Source: Corticimicrobacter sp040137905 (GTDB lineage Bacteria; Pseudomonadota; Gammaproteobacteria; Burkholderiales; Burkholderiaceae_B). Taken from it: a stretch of 9,650 nt of DNA. Below are positions 5,719-9,650 of the stretch, in pieces. Positions within the stretch are counted from its first letter, which is position 1, and each line of letters opens with the position of its first letter. The stretch is taken from contig NZ_JBEFDG010000018.1 of the NCBI RefSeq assembly GCF_040137905.1, forward strand, positions 1-9,650, written 5' to 3'. Under the pieces are notes generated by a model. The model was given only the letters and a program-made list of their open reading frames with translations, did not search any database and was not told the DNA's origin. The position numbers and the translations under genes are program-made.

Positions 5719-8058
5719 ATGCAAGTCATTGGATGGATCGTGTTGTTGCTGGTCGTGTTGGGGGCGGTCGTGCTGGGTATCCCGGCGATCCGCAAGCCGT
5801 TGCTGAGCCGGCCGTTGCTTGGCAAGTTCCGGCGCATCCTGCCGCAGATGTCCGATACCGAGCGTGATGCACTGGAGGCAGGCACGGTCTGGTGGGAAGG
5901 CGAACTGTTCCGGGGGCGTCCCGACTGGGACAAGCTGCTGGCGTTTCCCAAGCCGCAGTTGACACAGGAAGAACGCGCCTTCATGGACCATCAGGTCGAG
6001 CAGGCCTGCGCCCTGGTCGATGACTGGGAGATTACGCACCGTACCGGTGACCTGCCACCCGAAGCCTGGGCCTACATCAAGAAAGAAGGCTTTCTGGGTA
6101 TGATCATTCCCAAGTCCTTCGGTGGGCTGGGTTTTTCCGCCTATGCGCACTCTGAGGTCATGACCAAGCTGTCGACGCGTTCGTCGGCGCTGGCCGTGAC
6201 GGTCATGGTGCCGAACTCCCTGGGACCGGCCGAATTGCTGCTGCACTACGGGACCGATGACCAGAAAAACCACTACCTGCCTCGGCTGGCGAACGGCGAA
6301 GAAATTCCGGCCTTTGCACTGACCAGCCCCTGGGCGGGCTCGGATGCGGCTGCCATCCCCGACTATGGCGTGGTATGCCGCGGCGAATGGCAGGGGCGCG
6401 AAGCGCTGGGCATGCGCGTGACCTGGGACAAGCGCTACATCACGCTGGCACCGGTCTGCACGCTGCTCGGACTGGCGTTCAGGCTGTACGACCCGGATGG
6501 CCTGCTGGGCAGCCAGAAGGATATTGGTATTACCTGCGCCCTGGTACCGTCCGATCACCCTGGCGTGGAAACCGGCCGCCGCCATTTTCCGCTCAATGCC
6601 ATGTTCATGAACGGTCCCACGCGCGGGCACGATGTCTTCATGCCGCTGGACTTCATCATCGGTGGGCCCAAAATGGCCGGCCAGGGTTGGCGTATGCTGA
6701 TGGAGTGCCTGGCCGCCGGACGATCCATATCACTGCCGTCTTCCAACGCAGGCATGGCACGCATGACGGCGCGTGCCGTCGGCGGCTATGCGCGTGTGCG
6801 CAGCCAGTTCGGCGTGCCGGTCGGACGCTTCGAGGGCGTTGAGGAGGCCCTGGCCCGCATCGGCGGCCATGCCTATGTGGCAGAGGCTGCCCGTACCATG
6901 ACTGCCGGTGCCGTGGATCTCGGCGAAAAACCTTCGGTCGCATCCGGCATCGTCAAATACCATGTGACCGAGCGTGCCCGCCTGGTGGTCAACGATGGCA
7001 TGGACGTGATCGGTGGCAAGGGAATCTGCCTGGGACCATCCAATTTCCTGGGGCGCGCCTACCAGCAGATTCCCATCGGTATCACGGTGGAGGGGGCCAA
7101 TATCCTGACCCGCAGCCTGATCATCTTCGGCCAGGGGGCGACACGTTGTCATCCGTATGTGCTGGCTGAAATGCAGGCAGTGCGCGAACCTTCGCCCCAA
7201 AAGGCGCTGCACGATTTCGATGCCGCTTTCTGGGGCCATGTCCGCTTCGTGATCGGCAACGTACTGCGGGCAGGCTGGCATGGACTGACAGCCGGACGCT
7301 GGGCAGCGCAGCCGAGTAATGTGGATGTGGCGACCGGACACTATTACCGGAAACTGAGCCGGGTGTCGAGTGCATTTGCCCTGCTGTCGGACATGTCCAT
7401 GCTGATCCTGGGGGGCAGTCTCAAGCGCCGTGAAAGCCTGTCGGCCCGGCTGGGTGATGTCCTGTCGCAGATGTACCTGGCCAGTGCGGCACTCAAGCGT
7501 TATGAGGACGAAGGACGCCAGAGCGATGACCTGCCCCTGCTGCACTGGGCGGTACAGGATGCGCTGTGCCGGGCACAGACTGCCATGGATGGCCTGCTGC
7601 GCAATTTTCCCAACAGGCTGGCAGCGGGCGTCTTGCGCCGGCTGGTCTTTTTCTGGGGGTTGCCGTTTGCAGTGCCCGATGACCGGCTGGGTCAGAAAAT
7701 TGCCCGCCTGTTGACCGAGCCGGGATCGGCGCGTGACAGGCTGACCCGTGATTGCTATCTGCCGGCCTCGGCGGATGAACCCGTCGGTGCCATCGAACTG
7801 GCACTGGCTGCCACACTGGCCGCGGAAGGGGCACAAGCCAAGCTGCGCCAGATCGACAAGAGCGGGCTGCTTGCAGACAATCCGCTGGCCAATGTGCGGG
7901 ATATGACCGAAGCCGCCCATGCGGCGGGTGCCCTGACGGATGACGAATATGCAGTGCTGCGGCGGCGTGATACCCTCAGGGATACCGTAGTCCGGGTCGA
8001 TGACTTTCCGTTCGATGTGCTGTCGGCCAACAGCACGCCTCCAGGAGGCCAGACATGA
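5719..8058 (+). CDS. fadE: Acyl-CoA dehydrogenase FadE, membrane-anchored long form
   Basis: Catalyses the first, FAD-dependent step of fatty-acid beta-oxidation, acyl-CoA to trans-2-enoyl-CoA. The 779-residue protein is of the long FadE type (E. coli FadE is about 814). An N-terminal hydrophobic segment (about 2-22) should tie it to the inner membrane. The dehydrogenase core follows (about 75-480): ALTSPWAGSDAA (200-211, flavin/substrate loop), YARVRSQFGVPVGRFEGV (357-374), and ITVEGANILTRS (455-466), whose Glu458 is the likely catalytic base by analogy with E. coli FadE. The rest (about 490-770) is the extra C-terminal domain typical of this subfamily. GGAG at 5707-5710 supports the start. 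Its stop overlaps the thiolase start (ATGA), so the two are translationally coupled. No frameshift or missing motif seen. Confidence 0.95.
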   Translation: MQVIGWIVLLLVVLGAVVLGIPAIRKPLLSRPLLGKFRRILPQMSDTERDALEAGTVWWEGELFRGRPDWDKLLAFPKPQLTQEERAFMDHQVEQACALVDDWEITHRTGDLPPEAWAYIKKEGFLGMIIPKSFGGLGFSAYAHSEVMTKLSTRSSALAVTVMVPNSLGPAELLLHYGTDDQKNHYLPRLANGEEIPAFALTSPWAGSDAAAIPDYGVVCRGEWQGREALGMRVTWDKRYITLAPVCTLLGLAFRLYDPDGLLGSQKDIGITCALVPSDHPGVETGRRHFPLNAMFMNGPTRGHDVFMPLDFIIGGPKMAGQGWRMLMECLAAGRSISLPSSNAGMARMTARAVGGYARVRSQFGVPVGRFEGVEEALARIGGHAYVAEAARTMTAGAVDLGEKPSVASGIVKYHVTERARLVVNDGMDVIGGKGICLGPSNFLGRAYQQIPIGITVEGANILTRSLIIFGQGATRCHPYVLAEMQAVREPSPQKALHDFDAAFWGHVRFVIGNVLRAGWHGLTAGRWAAQPSNVDVATGHYYRKLSRVSSAFALLSDMSMLILGGSLKRRESLSARLGDVLSQMYLASAALKRYEDEGRQSDDLPLLHWAVQDALCRAQTAMDGLLRNFPNRLAAGVLRRLVFFWGLPFAVPDDRLGQKIARLLTEPGSARDRLTRDCYLPASADEPVGAIELALAATLAAEGAQAKLRQIDKSGLLADNPLANVRDMTEAAHAAGALTDDEYAVLRRRDTLRDTVVRVDDFPFDVLSANSTPPGGQT

Positions 8059-9386
8059 GCACTCAGGCAGTCTATGTCGTGGATGGTGCGCGTTCGCCCT
8101 TTCTCAAGGTCCGGACGGGCCCGGGGCCGTTCTCCGCCGCCGATCTGGCCGTGCAGGCCGGGCGCGAATTGTTGCTGCGACAGTCGTTTTCACCGGAAGA
8201 TCTTGACGAGGTCATTGTCGGTTGTGCCGCGCCATCGCCCGACGAGATCAATATCGGCAGGGTCATTGCGCTGCGCCTGGGTTGCGGGCCCAAAGTCCCG
8301 GGCTGGACGGTCATGCGCAATTGCGCCTCCGGGATGCAGGCGCTTGATTCGGCCATGACCAATATCCAGGCTGGACGCGCCGACCTTGTCCTGGCGGGCG
8401 GTGTCGACGCGCTGTCGCACGCGCCGCTGCTGTTTTCCGAAGACATGACGCGCTGGTTGGCACACTGGATGGCAGCCCGCTCCACCGGGCAGAAGCTGCG
8501 TCAACTGGGGCGTTTCCGTCCCGTATTCCTCAAGCCGGTGATCGGCCTGCTCAAGGGACTCACCGATCCGGTCGTTGGACTGTCGATGGGGCAGACGGCC
8601 GAAAACCTGGCCATGCAGTTCGGCATCAGCCGCGCAAGCATGGATGCCTATGCCGAACGCAGCCACCAGCGGGCGTTGGTGGCCAGGTCGGCGGGTGCGT
8701 TTGCCGCCGAGCTTGTTCCGCTGATCGACCGACAGGGCCAGTGCTACCCGGAAGACGATGGCATCCGGACCGATTCGACATTGGAGCGACTGGGGCGGCT
8801 CAAGCCGGTATTCGACCGCGTGGGGGGCAGCATTACCGCAGGCAACAGTTCGCAGGTGACTGATGGGGCCGCCATGCTGTTGCTGGCATCCGAGCACGCC
8901 GTTGCCCGCTGGGGGCTGCAGCCGCTGGGTCGCATCGTCGACCGGCAATGGGCAGGCCTTGATCCTGCCAGCATGGGGCTGGGGCCGGTGCATGCCGCCA
9001 CCCCTATCCTGCAGCGCCAGCAGTTGGGGCTGGACGGGCCGGATCTGTGGGAAATCAATGAGGCCTTTGCTGCCCAGGTGCTGGGATGTCTGGCCGCCTG
9101 GCAGGACGAGCGCTACTGTCAGGCACAGCTTGGTACGTCGGCATGGGGCACCCTGGACCAGAGCCGGCTCAATGTCGATGGCGGCGCGATTGCGCTGGGC
9201 CATCCTGTCGGTGCATCGGGGGCACGCATCGTGCTGCACCTGTTGCATGCCTTGAAGGCGCGTGGACTCAGGCTGGGCATGGCCTCGATCTGCATTGGTG
9301 GAGGGCAGGGCGGCGCCATGCTGGTCGAGGCGCTGGGCGACGATCCGGTCGGGCCGGCACAGCAGGTCGAACAGGAGGCGGCATGA
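8055..9386 (+). CDS. fadI: Acetyl-CoA acyltransferase (3-ketoacyl-CoA thiolase), FadI-like
   Basis: Performs the last beta-oxidation step, cleaving 3-ketoacyl-CoA with CoA to acetyl-CoA and a shortened acyl-CoA. Thiolase residues are complete: nucleophile Cys90 (RNCASGMQALDSA), NEAFAA (335-340), His383 in GGAIALGHPVGASGARI, and the second Cys413 (CIGGGQGG). At 443 residues with an enlarged loop (about 131-175, rich in Arg/Lys and hydrophobic residues), it resembles FadI or the mitochondrial trifunctional beta subunit more than the 387-residue FadA; the symbol is therefore tentative. Start supported by GGAGG at 8044-8048, six bases upstream. It overlaps fadE and the following gene by ATGA junctions, consistent with making a stoichiometric complex with the next gene's product. 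Confidence 0.92.
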   Translation: MSTQAVYVVDGARSPFLKVRTGPGPFSAADLAVQAGRELLLRQSFSPEDLDEVIVGCAAPSPDEINIGRVIALRLGCGPKVPGWTVMRNCASGMQALDSAMTNIQAGRADLVLAGGVDALSHAPLLFSEDMTRWLAHWMAARSTGQKLRQLGRFRPVFLKPVIGLLKGLTDPVVGLSMGQTAENLAMQFGISRASMDAYAERSHQRALVARSAGAFAAELVPLIDRQGQCYPEDDGIRTDSTLERLGRLKPVFDRVGGSITAGNSSQVTDGAAMLLLASEHAVARWGLQPLGRIVDRQWAGLDPASMGLGPVHAATPILQRQQLGLDGPDLWEINEAFAAQVLGCLAAWQDERYCQAQLGTSAWGTLDQSRLNVDGGAIALGHPVGASGARIVLHLLHALKARGLRLGMASICIGGGQGGAMLVEALGDDPVGPAQQVEQEAA

Positions 9387-9650
9387 TGACGACAGTACAG
9401 ACATTGCCCACGGCTTCAGCGGCTGGCAACTGGCGGAACTGGCGGATCGACCGCGACGGGCAAGACCTTGCCTGGCTGACCCTTGACCGGGCTGGCAGTG
9501 CCGTCAATGCCTTGTCGGCCGACGTCATGGCCGAGCTTGCGGCTGTCCTGGATAGTCTGGAGCAGGCACCGCCTGCCGGCCTCATCATCCGTTCGGGAAA
9601 GGACTCCGGTTTCATCGTCGGTGCGGATATCGATGAGTTTGCCGATCTGG
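9383..9650 (+). CDS. FadB/FadJ-type multifunctional beta-oxidation protein, 5' part only
   Basis: The first 89 codons of a gene that continues beyond the right edge. The visible part is the start of an enoyl-CoA hydratase (crotonase) domain: WLTLDR..AVNALS (31-45) and FIVGADIDEF (77-86), the oxyanion-hole segment nearly identical to that of FadB/FadJ (FIVGADITEF). The full protein would normally be about 700 residues with a 3-hydroxyacyl-CoA dehydrogenase half, but only the hydratase start can be seen, so a stand-alone hydratase is not excluded. AGGAGG at 9373-9378 precedes two adjacent ATGs; 9383 overlaps the thiolase stop (ATGA), while 9386 has the better seven-base spacing. Following a FadI-like thiolase it is likely fadJ. 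Confidence 0.85.
   Translation, partial: MMTTVQTLPTASAAGNWRNWRIDRDGQDLAWLTLDRAGSAVNALSADVMAELAAVLDSLEQAPPAGLIIRSGKDSGFIVGADIDEFADL

Noticed and set aside
6730..7920. Long open frame (396 codons) on the minus strand opposite fadE
   Set aside because: Antisense shadow without recognisable domain or ribosome site; fadE is intact on the other strand.
8190..9404. Long open frame (404 codons) on the minus strand opposite the thiolase
   Set aside because: Antisense shadow with Gln/His/Arg-rich composition and no family features.

Overview
This is a GC-rich (roughly 60% or more by eye), gene-dense stretch of bacterial chromosome. The protein families point to a denitrifying betaproteobacterium, most likely an Alcaligenaceae-like member of Burkholderiales; that placement is inference from gene content, with no phylogenetic marker in the window. 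I see no rRNA, tRNA, CRISPR array, insertion sequence or other sign of recent mobility.

Left part (1-3164), nitrite respiration. A Tat-exported copper nitrite reductase (nirK, minus strand) and a lipoprotein of the NirV/SUMF1 type (minus strand) flank a plus-strand Crp/Fnr regulator. The regulator has no cysteines and lacks the cAMP-pocket arginine/serine, so it looks like an NnrR-type nitric-oxide-responsive activator. Read in their own directions, both nirK and nirV carry a TTGCG-N4-(C/A)ACAA box at the same distance (24 bases) from a shared TAATGA element. This places both boxes at about -41.5, which predicts a small regulon: regulator -> nirK and nirV. The regulator and nirV overlap tail to tail by 53 bp.

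Middle part (3165-5013). A 12-helix major facilitator exporter (plus) ends one base from the end of a convergent ATP-binding-type universal stress protein (minus). The stress protein has a TTGA-N6-TCAA (FNR/ANR-type) box in its promoter, so it probably belongs to the low-oxygen response, distinct from the NnrR-type boxes.

Right part (5014-9650), fatty-acid beta-oxidation. A PsrA-like TetR regulator with a perfect inverted-repeat operator just upstream is followed by fadE (acyl-CoA dehydrogenase), a FadI-like thiolase, and the start of a FadB/FadJ multifunctional gene that runs off the right edge. ATGA overlaps and strong ribosome sites indicate one operon, probably repressed by the TetR protein and induced by long-chain acyl compounds.

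Most of the window is well-understood biology. The points that repay checking are the phase-matched NnrR-type boxes, the unknown role of the NirV protein (which lacks the formylglycine-enzyme cysteines), the antisense gene overlap, and the predicted oxygen control of the stress protein.
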